Below are positions 9,160 to 19,433 of a DNA stretch of 64,000 nucleotides, one piece after another (position 1 is the stretch's first letter; every line of letters starts with the position of its first letter). The notes below the pieces were generated by a model. That model ran no database searches and was not told the origin of the DNA. It worked only from the letters and a program-made list of their open reading frames with translations. Source of the stretch: Acidobacteriota bacterium (GTDB lineage Bacteria; Acidobacteriota; Terriglobia; Terriglobales; Acidobacteriaceae). Position numbers and translations under genes: made by a program. The DNA lies in contig JAJXZK010000334.1 of the NCBI GenBank assembly GCA_021780095.1, positions 1 to 64,000 on the forward strand, read 5' to 3'.

Positions 9160-10113
9160 CTATCTTGCCGATGGGGCGATCGCCGTATTTAGATAGGCTC
9201 GAATCTCGGTATCGAGAAAAGGCATACCTCCGCGATGGGATGCGGCCCACGCTCCGCAGCGATTCGCGGCTTCTGCCAGGATCGGCAACGGTCGGTGATG
9301 CAGTGAGAAATACGTAAGCGCCGCGGTGAAGCAGTCGCCCGCGCCGATGGAATCGACCACGTGCGCGGGAATTCCTGGATGGTCGTTTACAGCGTCGCGT
9401 GAAACCAGAAGGCTGCCCTGGGGTCCGCGAGTGATGGCTACCAGCTGGATGGGAAATTCATGGAGCAAAGAATGCGCGATTTGAAGTGGAGAACTTTGTT
9501 CTTCTGCGCCGATGGCATTGGCGACGGGTGCGACTTCCTCACGATTCATTTTGAAGATGGTCGCGTTCTCGCAGCCCCAAACGATCGCGTCCGCAGTCCA
9601 GTCGGGCTCGCGTAGATTGACGTCGAAGACGCGAAGACAGTCCGGACGCGTGGCCGCAACCAGGGAGCGAAGCGTGCTGGATGTTACGGGCGATCGCTGC
9701 GCCAGGGTTTCAAAACAAATGGCATCCAGCGTGGGCGCCAGCGCGGCCAAGTGTGGAGTGGTGGGCACGGCGTCCCAGGCGACACCATTGCAGATGCGAT
9801 AGTGCGGGCCCTGTTCCGCGTCGAACTGCACCTCTACGGTCCCGGTGGGACGGTCGGGATCCACCGCGATGAAGTCCGGACGAACCCCATGCGCGACCAA
9901 TTGCTCGCGCGCCTGTATCCCAAGCGGATCGTCACCAACACAGCTGACGAGAAACACTTCGCCCGCAGGTGTGGCCGCATCGCAGGCGAACATCTGCGCC
10001 AGAATTGCGGCGAAGTTCGCGGGAGCGCCCCCAAGTTGTGGGCCATCGGGAAGCAGGTCCCACAGAAGTTCTCCAATCGCCGCGACGCGCCGGGGTTTCC
10101 GCATGGTGTTCAT
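9160..10113 (-). CDS. PfkB-family carbohydrate kinase, probably fructokinase
   Basis: A 317-residue ribokinase-family sugar kinase. The N-terminal substrate-binding signature is GELLWDLLPDGPQLGGAPAN, and the PfkB signature 2 with the catalytic Asp is DSIGAGDCFTAAL near residue 265. The fructokinase-like order suggests phosphorylation of fructose or a related hexose. Start 10113 (ATG) is chosen because longer versions overlap the amylase gene; an ATG three codons later is possible, and no strong Shine-Dalgarno is visible for either. It lies 20 bp downstream of the GH13 gene, so the pair probably forms a glycan-degradation operon. Confidence 0.82.
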   Translation of the reverse strand: MNTMRKPRRVAAIGELLWDLLPDGPQLGGAPANFAAILAQMFACDAATPAGEVFLVSCVGDDPLGIQAREQLVAHGVRPDFIAVDPDRPTGTVEVQFDAEQGPHYRICNGVAWDAVPTTPHLAALAPTLDAICFETLAQRSPVTSSTLRSLVAATRPDCLRVFDVNLREPDWTADAIVWGCENATIFKMNREEVAPVANAIGAEEQSSPLQIAHSLLHEFPIQLVAITRGPQGSLLVSRDAVNDHPGIPAHVVDSIGAGDCFTAALTYFSLHHRPLPILAEAANRCGAWAASHRGGMPFLDTEIRAYLNTAIAPSAR

Positions 10114-10133
10114 CTTGTACGGTACCGCTGGAC

Positions 10134-12080
10134 TTATGGTTGCGCGGTTGGTTGCGCGGCGAAGACCACCAACTGTTGCGGGCCGACGGTAACGTTGCAA
10201 TGGTCTTGTGAAACTATCACCGTGTCGTTCGTATTCCACAGTGGATTAAGGGTGTTGATGCCGTCGAGAGTTGTGCGGGTGAAATCCAAATGAAAGGTCC
10301 GCGGAGTGTCGGATTTGTTCATCAGTACGAGATCAATTTCCGACGGTGGAGGCGTCGACCCACTTTTCGGAGGAGGGACTACGAAGCGAGCGAACACGAA
10401 ACCTCTGTTGTCCGCCAACAGGTTCTGCTGGGATCCGGTTTGCAAAGCTGGATGATGCGCGCGCAGATCCAACAGACTCTGCACCCAGGCATACGTCGCC
10501 TGTTGCTGCGGAGTGCGACCGGCGGCGGTGAACGAATTTTGGGGGTCTCCGGGAAACCCTCCGGGGAAGTCAGGCCGGTTGTCGCCGTCGGGTCCGGAGG
10601 AGAGGCCGATCTCATCCCCGTAATAAATTTGCGGCATGCCGCGCATGGTGGCCAGCAACCCGAAGGCGAGCCGCTCGCTGGCTGGGCTTGCGCCGGGAGC
10701 GGACAGAAACCGCGCAGTATCGTGGTTGCCGAAAAATGTCACCAGCGTTTCAGGATGAGGATAGAGCCAGTCCTGACGCTGCACATTTTCCAGATCCGAC
10801 ATGGATGAGCTGGAGGCGGCGGAGCCGGTCAGGGTGGAACGCAATGCGTAGTAGCTGGGGAAGTCGAACTCCGTGTCGAGACCCGTGTCGATGCCCACGT
10901 GTTTCTGTCCGCCGACGAAGTACGACGTCACTGTTGGATCGGAGTTGTAAACTTCGCCGACAGTCGTCATGTTGGGGTACAGGGCGTGCACGACGGAGTG
11001 AAAGTCCTGCCAATAAGAGCGGTCGACGTAGGGAAACGTATCCAGGCGTAGGCCATCCAAGGTGCCCATTTCGACCCACCAGATTGCGTTCTGGGTCAGA
11101 TACTGCTTGACCAGCGGATTCGACTGATTCAGATCCGGAAGTATATTGCGGAACCATCCATCCACTACCGGCTGATAGGCGGCCGGAGCGGCGTGCGGAC
11201 TTGCGATCGAGGCAAAATCCTCCGTCGCCGCGAGATGATCGGCCGTCGTTCCGTGGAACCAGTCGGGCGTGGGCGGATCGCTGACCCATACACTTTTCGG
11301 GCCTACCTGGTTGGCCACGATATCCAACACCAGCTTCATGCCAAGGCTGTGAACGGCGGCGGCCAGATCCTCATAGTCCTGCAATGTGCCGTAGTGTGGA
11401 TTGATCTGGTACATGTTGACCGGCTCGTATCCGTTGTAGTCCTCGGAGAGAGGGTCTGGCGCATAGAGCGGCGTGATCCAGAGGGTGGTGACGCCAAGCT
11501 GCTTGAGATAGTCCAAATGATTTTGGATGCCGCGCAAATCGCCGCCATGGTAGTCGTGGGGATTGCTGCGATCCACGACGGCGGCAGGCTTCGGGGTCGG
11601 CTGGCTGGCTGTATCCCCTTGCGAAAACCGGTCCGGCACGACGAGATACATTACATCCGCAGGGGTGAAACCCTGGTAGCCCTGGCTGGGGTCGTGCCGC
11701 TTCTGCAGTTCATACGGAACGCGAGTATGACCGCCGGCAGTGCGCACGATCAGGTCGAAGTGTTGCGGAGGAGCATCGGAAGTATCCAGCCAGACGAAGG
11801 CCCAGTGGCCGTTCTGAGAAATCCTTGTGCGCCGCACAGAAATTCCAGCGACGCTGCTGCCGATGTGCGCATCGGTGAGGTTTTTTCCGTATAGCAGCAC
11901 CATCGGGTTGGGAAGATTGCTCCACCAATTCGGTGGTTCCACCTGCTGTACCGTGGGCTTACCCTGCGGAACTGCAGCGCGCCGATGCTTGGTGCGAGCG
12001 GCAACAGAAAGGCCGGCGCAAGTCAACATGAGGCATAGAAGCAGAGAGCGCAGCGCGCGAGGGAAGGAATTCGGATTCAT
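10134..12080 (-). CDS. Exported GH13 alpha-amylase-family enzyme (cyclomaltodextrinase/neopullulanase, SusA-like)
   Basis: A 648-residue alpha-glucan hydrolase with a signal peptide (residues about 1-28, ending SVAARTK). A cyclomaltodextrinase N-terminal domain (VEPPNWWSNLPNP, about 45-125) precedes the TIM barrel. GH13 motifs are visible: DIVANQVG, GLRLDTFPYVD (nucleophile Asp), VGEVYNSD (acid/base Glu) and FFGNHDTARF (third carboxylate). A beta-domain ends the protein. The start is supported by GGAG about 10 bases upstream. It probably cleaves starch or cyclodextrin fragments in the periplasm, with the downstream PfkB kinase acting on sugars in the cytosol. Confidence 0.87.
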   Translation of the reverse strand: MNPNSFPRALRSLLLCLMLTCAGLSVAARTKHRRAAVPQGKPTVQQVEPPNWWSNLPNPMVLLYGKNLTDAHIGSSVAGISVRRTRISQNGHWAFVWLDTSDAPPQHFDLIVRTAGGHTRVPYELQKRHDPSQGYQGFTPADVMYLVVPDRFSQGDTASQPTPKPAAVVDRSNPHDYHGGDLRGIQNHLDYLKQLGVTTLWITPLYAPDPLSEDYNGYEPVNMYQINPHYGTLQDYEDLAAAVHSLGMKLVLDIVANQVGPKSVWVSDPPTPDWFHGTTADHLAATEDFASIASPHAAPAAYQPVVDGWFRNILPDLNQSNPLVKQYLTQNAIWWVEMGTLDGLRLDTFPYVDRSYWQDFHSVVHALYPNMTTVGEVYNSDPTVTSYFVGGQKHVGIDTGLDTEFDFPSYYALRSTLTGSAASSSSMSDLENVQRQDWLYPHPETLVTFFGNHDTARFLSAPGASPASERLAFGLLATMRGMPQIYYGDEIGLSSGPDGDNRPDFPGGFPGDPQNSFTAAGRTPQQQATYAWVQSLLDLRAHHPALQTGSQQNLLADNRGFVFARFVVPPPKSGSTPPPSEIDLVLMNKSDTPRTFHLDFTRTTLDGINTLNPLWNTNDTVIVSQDHCNVTVGPQQLVVFAAQPTAQP

Positions 12081-12242
12081 CAATGCGCTCCAGCCGCTGG
12101 AAGAGGCGATCGGTGTTCGCACTTTTGACATGGATCGATGGCGTCGCGAACAACGTCCCCAGTGTACCCCGGCGGGATAGGCAGGTGAACGCATGCGAAG
12201 CGAAAAAGGAAGAGATCAATGGACAAATCTTTCGGGGCCAAT

Positions 12243-14960
12243 TCAGCCTGGAATTGCGGAATTCTGAAGAGAGTCGGCGAGAACTGTTTGCAAGTGATCC
12301 AGAAACTCTGGATCAAGCTTTGCATTTTCCGTTTGATTGTGGGGCGAGGATGTTTCGTGCGGAACCGCGCCCTTCGTCAGGTAGAAAACGTCGATTGCGA
12401 CTTCCCCTTCGGTATCGATCAGCGCAACGGAGATGTCGCATTTCTGCTGCGCCAAGACCAGGCTGAGCCGACGCAGCAGGCCCGGAGTGTCCTGGGTAAT
12501 GATCTGCAGGATGGTGCTGTGGGTCGAGGAGGTGTTGTCCACAGAGAGCCGCGTTTCAACGCGGGTCTTGTGGTTTTGTGTGCGCGCGGAGTGGGCCCGG
12601 GCGGCAAGAAGTCTCTCGACCGAGACCAGGCCGCTGGCCACATCGGTCAGACTTTTCTGGAAGCGCTCTGTTTCGGCGGGGTTGAGAGAAAGGGTTTCGT
12701 AGCGATCGAGAAAGCGGAAGTGGTCGATGACGATTCCCGCTGCGTTTGAAAATGCATCGGCCTTCAGAATGTCCATCCCCCAGGCGGTTAAGGCACCGGC
12801 GGCGTCGGCGAACAGAAACGGGCGATCACGGGTAATCAATGTGCAATCCCACCAGGCACCAGCACGCGTGAGCACCGTGCTGGAGGAGGTGTCGCTTAAC
12901 TGCGATGCCAATTGCCAGTGGGTGAGGATTTCCGTTGCCGGGCGGGTGCGCAGATAGCGTTGCGGGAGGCCTGCCAGGAAGCGATGGATGGCTACGGAGT
13001 CGGCCGGCGACAACGCGATCACCTGTTGCACGGCGGCGGTGTCGGCATCGGCTTCAATGCGGTCTTCATCTACATTGCGATCCAGATAGTTCGAGGTCGC
13101 CATGTAAAGACCCCATAAATTTTCCGCCTTCCAGGGCGTCAATGCCTCCGGATTGACGGAGTGAATGTCAGCATAGGTTAAGAGCGTCAGCAGTTGCAGG
13201 TTGCTAGGTGTGCCGACAAGGTCTGCAAACATGCGGATGGTTTCCGCGTCATAAATATCTTTGCGCAGCGCAAGCGACATTTCCAGGTGATTGCGAATCA
13301 GGCGCAACACGGTTTCGCGCTGGGTCGGCGTCAGTCGCCAGCGCTCGCAGACCGCGTCGGCGACCGACATGCTGTGATCGGTGTGGCTGCCCTCACTGCG
13401 AGCTTTGCCGGTATCGTGCAGGAGGGCCGCAAGGTACAGCAATTCCGGCTCTTCAACCTCGCGAAGAATCGAAGCAAAACCTTTCTCCCACTCGTCGTGC
13501 GGCTGCGCCAGGGCGTGCAGATTTTCAAGGATCAGAAATGTGTGTTCATCGACGGTGTAGCGATGGTAGGCATCGCGCACCACCAGCGCGTCCACGCCGT
13601 GAAATTCCGGCAGAATCAGTTCCAGAATTCCCAGCGCATGCATGACGCGGAGAGCCTGAGCCACCTCCGGTCCAAGCAGAATGCGTCGAACCCGCTGCCA
13701 AAGCGCAGCACCTTCGGGCAGGCGTTCTGCCAACACGGCAAGCGAATCGCTGAGATGGCCTTCGGCTTCGCGGGTCAGCTGCAGCGGCTGTTCCGCGATC
13801 AGCTGAAACAGCGTCAGCACGCGATCTGGATCGGAGTACTCTGCCGTGGTTTTCAGGGCGATCTTGCCGTCGGCAACTGGACAGCCGCTCAAGACAGTGC
13901 GGCTGCGCCACTGGCGGATTTGATCCATCACGGTGAGACGGCCGCTGGGAATTTCGTCCATCATCTGACGGGAAAGCCACTCAATGGAGCGAGCATGGCG
14001 AAAATATTGACGCATCCATCCGGCGGTGTCCGCGGGGCGCTTCTCTGTCAGGCGCGACCGGACAGTCGACACACCGAGACGCAACTGCGCGGCCTCATCC
14101 TGCGCCTGCCAGTAGAGCATATTGTCGTCCCGCTGGCTTCTGTAATGGAGAAAACTTCGCACCGTGATGAGAAATTGATGTGCGAGGGCGGAGTCGTCCT
14201 GGCGTTCCACCAGCAGATCTTTTTCATAACGGCTGGCGGAGAATCGCGCCGCTTCCGGCAATAGCTGGCTCAACCAGGCGCAGGTATGATAGTCGCGAAG
14301 ACCGCCGATGCCATCCTTGACGTTGGGCTCCAAATGAAACAGCGTTCGCTGATATTTGGCGTGACGGGCGCGCGTCAGCTGCGCGATGGCGGCGAACAGT
14401 TGAGATCGCCCGCGTTCGACCAGCGCGGGAATCCGTTCGAGGTCCAACTCCTCAAACAGGGCAAAATCGCCGGCGATATAGCGGCGGTCCAGAAGGGACA
14501 GGGTAAATTCCGGATTCTCTTCGCTGATCCGTTCGCATTCCGCCAGGGTGCGGGTTGTGGCGCTGGCGCGCAATCCAATGTCCCACAGGTCCTGGGACAA
14601 CCTGCGAATTTCAGCTTTGTGCGCGCCTTCCGTGGTGGCGTCGGCGGCGATAAACAGCAGATCGATGTCGGAGTAGGGAAAGAGCTGCCGTCTTCCATAC
14701 CCTCCGATGGCCGCCAGGGTAAGGCCCTGGGGACCATACTCCTCGGAGGCAATGTGCTGCAGCCACAAACGCTCAATGAGATGGTCGACAAGTTCCGAAC
14801 GGCGCTGCACGAGAACGGAACCATCCTGCGATTCGGAAAAGAATTGCCGGATCTGGTCCGAAGTCCGCTGGTATTCCACGCGCAATAGTTGGATCGAAGA
14901 TGAATCGGAGATCGGGATGGCAGGCTCCTTTGCGCGGAATCTGTGAATGGAAGCGCCCAT
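12243..14960 (-). CDS. glnD: [Protein-PII] uridylyltransferase / uridylyl-removing enzyme
   Basis: A 905-residue bifunctional nitrogen sensor that uridylylates or deuridylylates PII according to glutamine level. The nucleotidyltransferase motif GGYGRRQLFPYSDIDLLF is at residues 86-103; the GlnD-type helical region, an HD domain (LLHDTGKARSEGSHTDHS) and two C-terminal ACT domains follow. An open frame continues upstream, but it would overlap glnB by 140 bp, so the ATG at 14960, 4 bp after the glnB stop, is chosen. Together with amtB and glnB it forms a nitrogen-control operon. Confidence 0.93.
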   Translation of the reverse strand: MGASIHRFRAKEPAIPISDSSSIQLLRVEYQRTSDQIRQFFSESQDGSVLVQRRSELVDHLIERLWLQHIASEEYGPQGLTLAAIGGYGRRQLFPYSDIDLLFIAADATTEGAHKAEIRRLSQDLWDIGLRASATTRTLAECERISEENPEFTLSLLDRRYIAGDFALFEELDLERIPALVERGRSQLFAAIAQLTRARHAKYQRTLFHLEPNVKDGIGGLRDYHTCAWLSQLLPEAARFSASRYEKDLLVERQDDSALAHQFLITVRSFLHYRSQRDDNMLYWQAQDEAAQLRLGVSTVRSRLTEKRPADTAGWMRQYFRHARSIEWLSRQMMDEIPSGRLTVMDQIRQWRSRTVLSGCPVADGKIALKTTAEYSDPDRVLTLFQLIAEQPLQLTREAEGHLSDSLAVLAERLPEGAALWQRVRRILLGPEVAQALRVMHALGILELILPEFHGVDALVVRDAYHRYTVDEHTFLILENLHALAQPHDEWEKGFASILREVEEPELLYLAALLHDTGKARSEGSHTDHSMSVADAVCERWRLTPTQRETVLRLIRNHLEMSLALRKDIYDAETIRMFADLVGTPSNLQLLTLLTYADIHSVNPEALTPWKAENLWGLYMATSNYLDRNVDEDRIEADADTAAVQQVIALSPADSVAIHRFLAGLPQRYLRTRPATEILTHWQLASQLSDTSSSTVLTRAGAWWDCTLITRDRPFLFADAAGALTAWGMDILKADAFSNAAGIVIDHFRFLDRYETLSLNPAETERFQKSLTDVASGLVSVERLLAARAHSARTQNHKTRVETRLSVDNTSSTHSTILQIITQDTPGLLRRLSLVLAQQKCDISVALIDTEGEVAIDVFYLTKGAVPHETSSPHNQTENAKLDPEFLDHLQTVLADSLQNSAIPG

Positions 14961-14964
14961 CGAT

Positions 14965-15303
14965 CTACAAAGCGGTTTCTCCACGTTCGTCGTTGCGAAT
15001 GCGAATGGCTTCGTCGATGTGCGAGACGAAAATCTTGCCGTCGCCAATTTTTCCGGTTCGGGCAGCAGTAAGGATGGCCTGAATGGCGCGTTCCGCCATG
15101 GCATCGGTCACGACGACTTCCAATTTGATTTTGGGCAGGACATCCACGGCATATTCGCGGCCGCGATAAAACTCGGTGTGGCCCTTTTGGCGGCCGTGCC
15201 CGCGCGCCTCCAGAATAGTGATGCCTTCCACTCCAATTTCGATCAGCGCTTCTTTCACTGCGTCCAGTTTCGACGGCTGAATGATCGCTTCAATCTTCTG
15301 CAT
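14965..15303 (-). CDS. glnB: Nitrogen regulatory protein PII
   Basis: A 112-residue trimeric signal protein that integrates 2-oxoglutarate, ATP/ADP and uridylylation. The T-loop GRQKGHTEFYRGREY places the uridylylation Tyr at residue 51, exactly as in E. coli GlnB. The C-terminal GKIGDGKIFV motif is also present. Start 15303 follows an AGGAAG Shine-Dalgarno; longer frames are not needed. Being next to amtB suggests a GlnK-like job of blocking the ammonium channel, and glnD directly downstream supplies the modifying enzyme. Confidence 0.96.
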   Translation of the reverse strand: MQKIEAIIQPSKLDAVKEALIEIGVEGITILEARGHGRQKGHTEFYRGREYAVDVLPKIKLEVVVTDAMAERAIQAILTAARTGKIGDGKIFVSHIDEAIRIRNDERGETAL

Positions 15304-15387
15304 GTCTTGCTTCCTCGCTTTTCTCAAAAAAAGAAGGGTTGGTCGTTGATCCGTTGTTCCTCATCGCCAAGATATACCAGAGCGATA

Positions 15388-16806
15388 TTACGAAGCCGCA
15401 ATTTCCCAATCGTAGCCTTCTTCGCCGTGCTGGCTCAGGTCCAGCCCCTCGTGTTCGTCGGCGGGATCCACGCGCAAACCAACCAGCATGTCGACAATTT
15501 TCAGCAGGACCAGCGTTCCCACGATGGAAAGGGTCCACGCAATGGCGACACCCAGCAACTGATGGGGCACCTGCATCCAGTTGCCATCGAGCCAGCCGAC
15601 CGGCAGCGCATTGCCGTGAGCGTCTTTGAAAATAGGATTGATGGCGCGGGAGGCGAAGACGCCAGTAAGAATTGCACCTAGTGTTCCGCCTGCGCCGTGC
15701 ACGCCAAACGCATCCAGGGAGTCATCGTAGCCAAACCACTGTTTTACCTTGGCGACCATAAAGTAGCAGAACAGACCGGCGAGGAAACCAATGGCAAGCG
15801 CCGACATGGGTCCGACAAAACCAGCTGCCGGGGTGATGGCGACCAACCCTGCGACTGCGCCGGAGATGGCCCCCAGGGCGCTGGGCTTGCCGTTGCGAAT
15901 CCACTCTATCAGGCACCATCCAATGGCTGCGGCAGCCGCGCCAAAATGAGTGGCGACAAACGCGCTGGTGGCCAGGGTACCGGCAGACAATGCGCTTCCT
16001 GCATTGAAACCGAACCAACCTACCCACAGCAGGCCCGCACCGATAAAGCTGAGCACCACGCTGTGCGGGGGCATCGGTTCCTTGGGATAGTGCAGCCGTT
16101 TGCCGAGATAGACCGCGCACACCAGGGCCGACACGCCGGAGGTGATATGGACGACGGTACCGCCGGCGAAGTCCAAGGTGGGAACACCGCCGGAAAGAGC
16201 GGCATTCAGCAGACCGTCTTTGCCCCACACCATGTGAGCCATGGGCGCATAGACGAACAGGGACCAAAGCAGGGTAAACAGGGACATGGCGCTGAACTTC
16301 ATGCGTTCGGCAAATGCGCCAGAGATGAGTGCGGGCGTAATGACGGCAAACATCAGCTGATAGATCATGAAGGTAGCGAACGGAATCGTGGCTGCGTAGG
16401 CGGGGTCGGGAGCGGAGCCAACTCCGCGCAAAAATACATGGTGAAATCCGCCAATGAACCTGGTTCCGGAGCCAAAGCACAGGCTGAAGCCGACGAATGC
16501 CCACACCACGGAGATGATGCCGGCCATGGCAAAGCTATGCATCATGGTGCTGAGGACGTTCTTTTTGCGTACCAGCCCGCCATAGAACAGGGCCAGACCG
16601 GGAATCGTCATCATCAGGACCAGCGCCGCACAGACGAGCATCCAGCCGTTATCGGCGGAAAGCTGGGCACTTTGCACGGCCGCATCCAACTGCTGCAGAT
16701 GTTGCTGCGTCTGGGCATCGACGGGCGCGGCGACCTGAGCATGGAGACTTGCGCCGAAACAGCCAGTGAACAGAAGAAGCAGCAGCACCGTAGGCACCCA
16801 CGCCAT
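15388..16806 (-). CDS. amtB: Ammonium transporter
   Basis: A 472-residue Amt/Rh channel with a cleavable signal peptide (MAWVPTVLLLLLFTG, then ASLHAQ) and 11 membrane segments. The twin pore histidines are in DFAGGTVVHITSG and DAFGVHGAGG; GLALFYGGLVRKKN is the classic family start. The short C-terminal tail ends EEGYDWEIAAS, the part expected to meet PII. The start is uncertain: no good Shine-Dalgarno precedes 16806, and ATG codons at 16926 and 16983 stay in frame but add sequence unlike the family. It lies 84 bp upstream of glnB. Confidence 0.92.
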   Translation of the reverse strand: MAWVPTVLLLLLFTGCFGASLHAQVAAPVDAQTQQHLQQLDAAVQSAQLSADNGWMLVCAALVLMMTIPGLALFYGGLVRKKNVLSTMMHSFAMAGIISVVWAFVGFSLCFGSGTRFIGGFHHVFLRGVGSAPDPAYAATIPFATFMIYQLMFAVITPALISGAFAERMKFSAMSLFTLLWSLFVYAPMAHMVWGKDGLLNAALSGGVPTLDFAGGTVVHITSGVSALVCAVYLGKRLHYPKEPMPPHSVVLSFIGAGLLWVGWFGFNAGSALSAGTLATSAFVATHFGAAAAAIGWCLIEWIRNGKPSALGAISGAVAGLVAITPAAGFVGPMSALAIGFLAGLFCYFMVAKVKQWFGYDDSLDAFGVHGAGGTLGAILTGVFASRAINPIFKDAHGNALPVGWLDGNWMQVPHQLLGVAIAWTLSIVGTLVLLKIVDMLVGLRVDPADEHEGLDLSQHGEEGYDWEIAAS

Positions 16807-17441
16807 TTGCTGGGAGAGGCGCGAGGCTGAACTGTGCCGGACCCCATGGTGTTGCAAGATAGTCTGATTCCCGTGGTGCTGGGCCTGGCGCCGAATACCA
16901 TGGCACCGCTCTCGGATCCGTCTCATAACGATTGACCGCCGTGGTGAAAGAATGAACTGAAGAAGCCTTATATTTCGAAGCATATCTCTGAACTTGCGGC
17001 CGACCCGCGTTGCGTAGATGGGATCGTCTAGAAGTGAATCTCGACGGCATTGCTGCCGAGTGCGCATGGATCGAACATGATGCCGAGCGAAACCAAAAAG
17101 TTTTCGAGGGTTGGCGAAGCTTTCTTCTACTTTGCCCTGTGGCTCGCGAAAGGTCGAATACAAATTTTTTATCGAGCTTATGGAGTGTAGTTATGCGCGG
17201 GTTGTGGGAAGGCAAGGTTCACAGGGAGTGCGTGGCGCATCTGCGAAGAGCTTCCTGGGCTTGGCAGCTTTGCCCGAAACAGCTCTCGGGCCGCATCATA
17301 ATGTAGGCAAGACAATCTGGGCGAAACTGAAGTCTTTCAGAATTCCCGATAGAATTTTAAGGGCGAGAGATTCGGCAGGGCTTTGGCCGCCGCGGTAGGG
17401 TCGTGGCGGGCGCTTTGGGATGAGTTTCTTTAGAGGTGCGA
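16807..17441. other. Intergenic region between divergent amtB and wzi-like genes
   Basis: About 630 bp with no frame that resembles a protein. It must hold the promoter of the amtB-glnB-glnD operon on the minus strand and that of the Wzi gene on the plus strand. A scan for a -24/-12 sigma-54 element facing amtB found nothing convincing. If amtB starts further upstream (16926 or 16983), part of this stretch is coding. Confidence 0.5.
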
Positions 17442-19433
17442 GTGAAAAAACGTAGCATTTGGACAGTTGGGTCAGGTTGGCTGTGCACGGGGTTGGCGGT
17501 TGGCTTGATGGTCCTTCAAAGTGGGAACGCAGGGGCGCAGGTGGTGCGGACGCGATCGCTGCCCGGGGTCGGTTCAACATTTCTGGCAAATGTTTCGTGG
17601 CAGCCGGTGGAGTCCACGATAATGTTCGGTCCGCAGCAGGACCAGAGCATGCCGGCCTTTCGAGCGCCGAAGCAGAAGACGCCGCAGGGTGGTACGACAA
17701 ACTCCTACCAATCGTCCACTCAGTCCAACGGGTCCAACACTTCGGACGAGGCCTTTCCGCCGTTTACGATCGTGCCAGCGTCAGAGATCGCGGGCAATTT
17801 GGGGTCGACCTATATTCCGTTGGACAGCTGGATGTATCCCGCGTTGATGCGGCTGTACTCCATGGGGTATTTGACCACGTCGTTCGTCGACATGCGTCCC
17901 TGGACTCGACTCGGCGTGCTGCGCATGCTGTTTGCCGAGCAGGAGAAAATCCACTCGGACACGAATAACGAGCAGGCGCTGGAGATTTACAACGCCGTGC
18001 TTGCAGAACTGGAAGGAGACATCCACACGACCGGCTATTGGACGACGAAGGCGACGCTGGAGTCACTGTATGAGCGCGCCATGCCGATCGGAGGAACGCC
18101 GTTGCGGGACAGCTATCACCTGGGGCAGACAATCATCAACGATTACGGGCGCCCGTATGAAGGTGGATTTAACAACTATGCGGGCTTCAGCGCTCGGGCG
18201 ACTTCCGGCCCGTTTGCGTTGTATGTCCGCGGTGAATATCAGCATGTACCCAGCGCGGATGGATACTCTGCGGATCTGGCGGCGACGCTGGCGGCCGTGG
18301 ACGCTGTTCCAGACGTGCCGCAGGCCACGATCCCAGCCGGCCCGATTCCAACGCACAACTATTTTCGCCTGATTGAGGCCAATCTGTCGGCCACAGTCTT
18401 GAATCATGACATCTCGATTGGGAAAAGCGATGTGTGGGATGGTCCGGCAACCGGCGGGGCGTTCGACTGGAGCAATAACGCGGAAGATATTTATTCGTTC
18501 CGCATCAACCGCGTGGAGCCGCTGAAAATTCCGCTGCTGTCGTATGTTCTGGGCCCGGTGCGATATGAGTTTCTGGTGGGCAGCCTGAAAGGCCACACCT
18601 ATCCAAACGATCCCTGGGTCCACATGGAGAAGTTCGCGTTCAATCCCACTCCCACGTTTGAGTTCGGATTTTCGCGGACCGTGATCTGGGGCGGCAAGGG
18701 CCATGAGCCGATAACCCTGGGCAGCTTCTGGAACAGCTTCACCAGCTTCCAAAATGTTTCGGAGGCCACAAAGTTCTCGCGCAATGATCCGGGCGCGCGC
18801 TTCAGCACCTTTGATTTCAGCTGGCGGCTGCCGTATGTGAGTAAGCTGGTGACGCTGTACGCCGATGCGGAGTCGCACGACGATGTGACGCCGGTGAGTG
18901 CGCCGCGGCGCGCGGGCATCCGATCCGGAATCTTTCTCGCTCGGCTGCCGAACGCTCCCAAGTTTGACTTGCGCGCCGAGGGCGTCTATACCGATGTCGC
19001 CCGTTCGAACAGCAATAACGGTAGTTTCATGTACTACGAAACCATCCAGCGGCAGGGCTACACCAACAAAGGCAATATTTTCGGCGACTGGATCGGGCGC
19101 GAGGCGAAAGGCGGCCAGGCGTGGCTGACCTATCATCTTTCTCCCATGGAGATGTTGCAGCTCTCCTACAGAAATGCGAAGGCGGCGAAGGACTTTATTC
19201 CGGGCAACACTTTCTCAACCGGAGTGCCGCGGGTCGATGGCGGGACGACGCAGAATGATTTCACGTTCACGGTGGTCAAGCGGCTGAAGCCGGATGTGGA
19301 GTTGAACGCCTGGTTGCAGTACGAGCGCTGGAAAGCTCCCGTATATAAAACCGGCGGACAGAACGACGTTACGACGAACGTGCAGATCACTTGGTATCCG
19401 GAGAAGAAGACTCGCACACTACGCAAGTGGTAG
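17442..19433 (+). CDS. Capsule assembly Wzi-family outer membrane beta-barrel protein
   Basis: A 663-residue exported protein with an N-terminal signal sequence (LCTGLAVGLMVLQSGNAGAQ). It has a low-complexity Gln/Ser/Thr stretch around residues 60-100, then a domain with YIPLDSWMYPALMRLYSMGY and a long series of alternating aromatic beta-strands ending in a barrel. Wzi proteins hold capsular or exopolysaccharide at the cell surface. The GTG at 17442 is preferred because AGAGG lies 5 bases before it; a GTG two codons earlier is in frame. The neighbouring exopolysaccharide genes fit this role. It is convergent with the UDP-sugar gene. Confidence 0.78.
   Translation: MKKRSIWTVGSGWLCTGLAVGLMVLQSGNAGAQVVRTRSLPGVGSTFLANVSWQPVESTIMFGPQQDQSMPAFRAPKQKTPQGGTTNSYQSSTQSNGSNTSDEAFPPFTIVPASEIAGNLGSTYIPLDSWMYPALMRLYSMGYLTTSFVDMRPWTRLGVLRMLFAEQEKIHSDTNNEQALEIYNAVLAELEGDIHTTGYWTTKATLESLYERAMPIGGTPLRDSYHLGQTIINDYGRPYEGGFNNYAGFSARATSGPFALYVRGEYQHVPSADGYSADLAATLAAVDAVPDVPQATIPAGPIPTHNYFRLIEANLSATVLNHDISIGKSDVWDGPATGGAFDWSNNAEDIYSFRINRVEPLKIPLLSYVLGPVRYEFLVGSLKGHTYPNDPWVHMEKFAFNPTPTFEFGFSRTVIWGGKGHEPITLGSFWNSFTSFQNVSEATKFSRNDPGARFSTFDFSWRLPYVSKLVTLYADAESHDDVTPVSAPRRAGIRSGIFLARLPNAPKFDLRAEGVYTDVARSNSNNGSFMYYETIQRQGYTNKGNIFGDWIGREAKGGQAWLTYHLSPMEMLQLSYRNAKAAKDFIPGNTFSTGVPRVDGGTTQNDFTFTVVKRLKPDVELNAWLQYERWKAPVYKTGGQNDVTTNVQITWYPEKKTRTLRKW

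Noticed and set aside
13194..14264. 356-codon open frame on the plus strand
   Set aside because: Antisense to glnD, which is clearly the coding strand; long antisense frames are common at this GC content.
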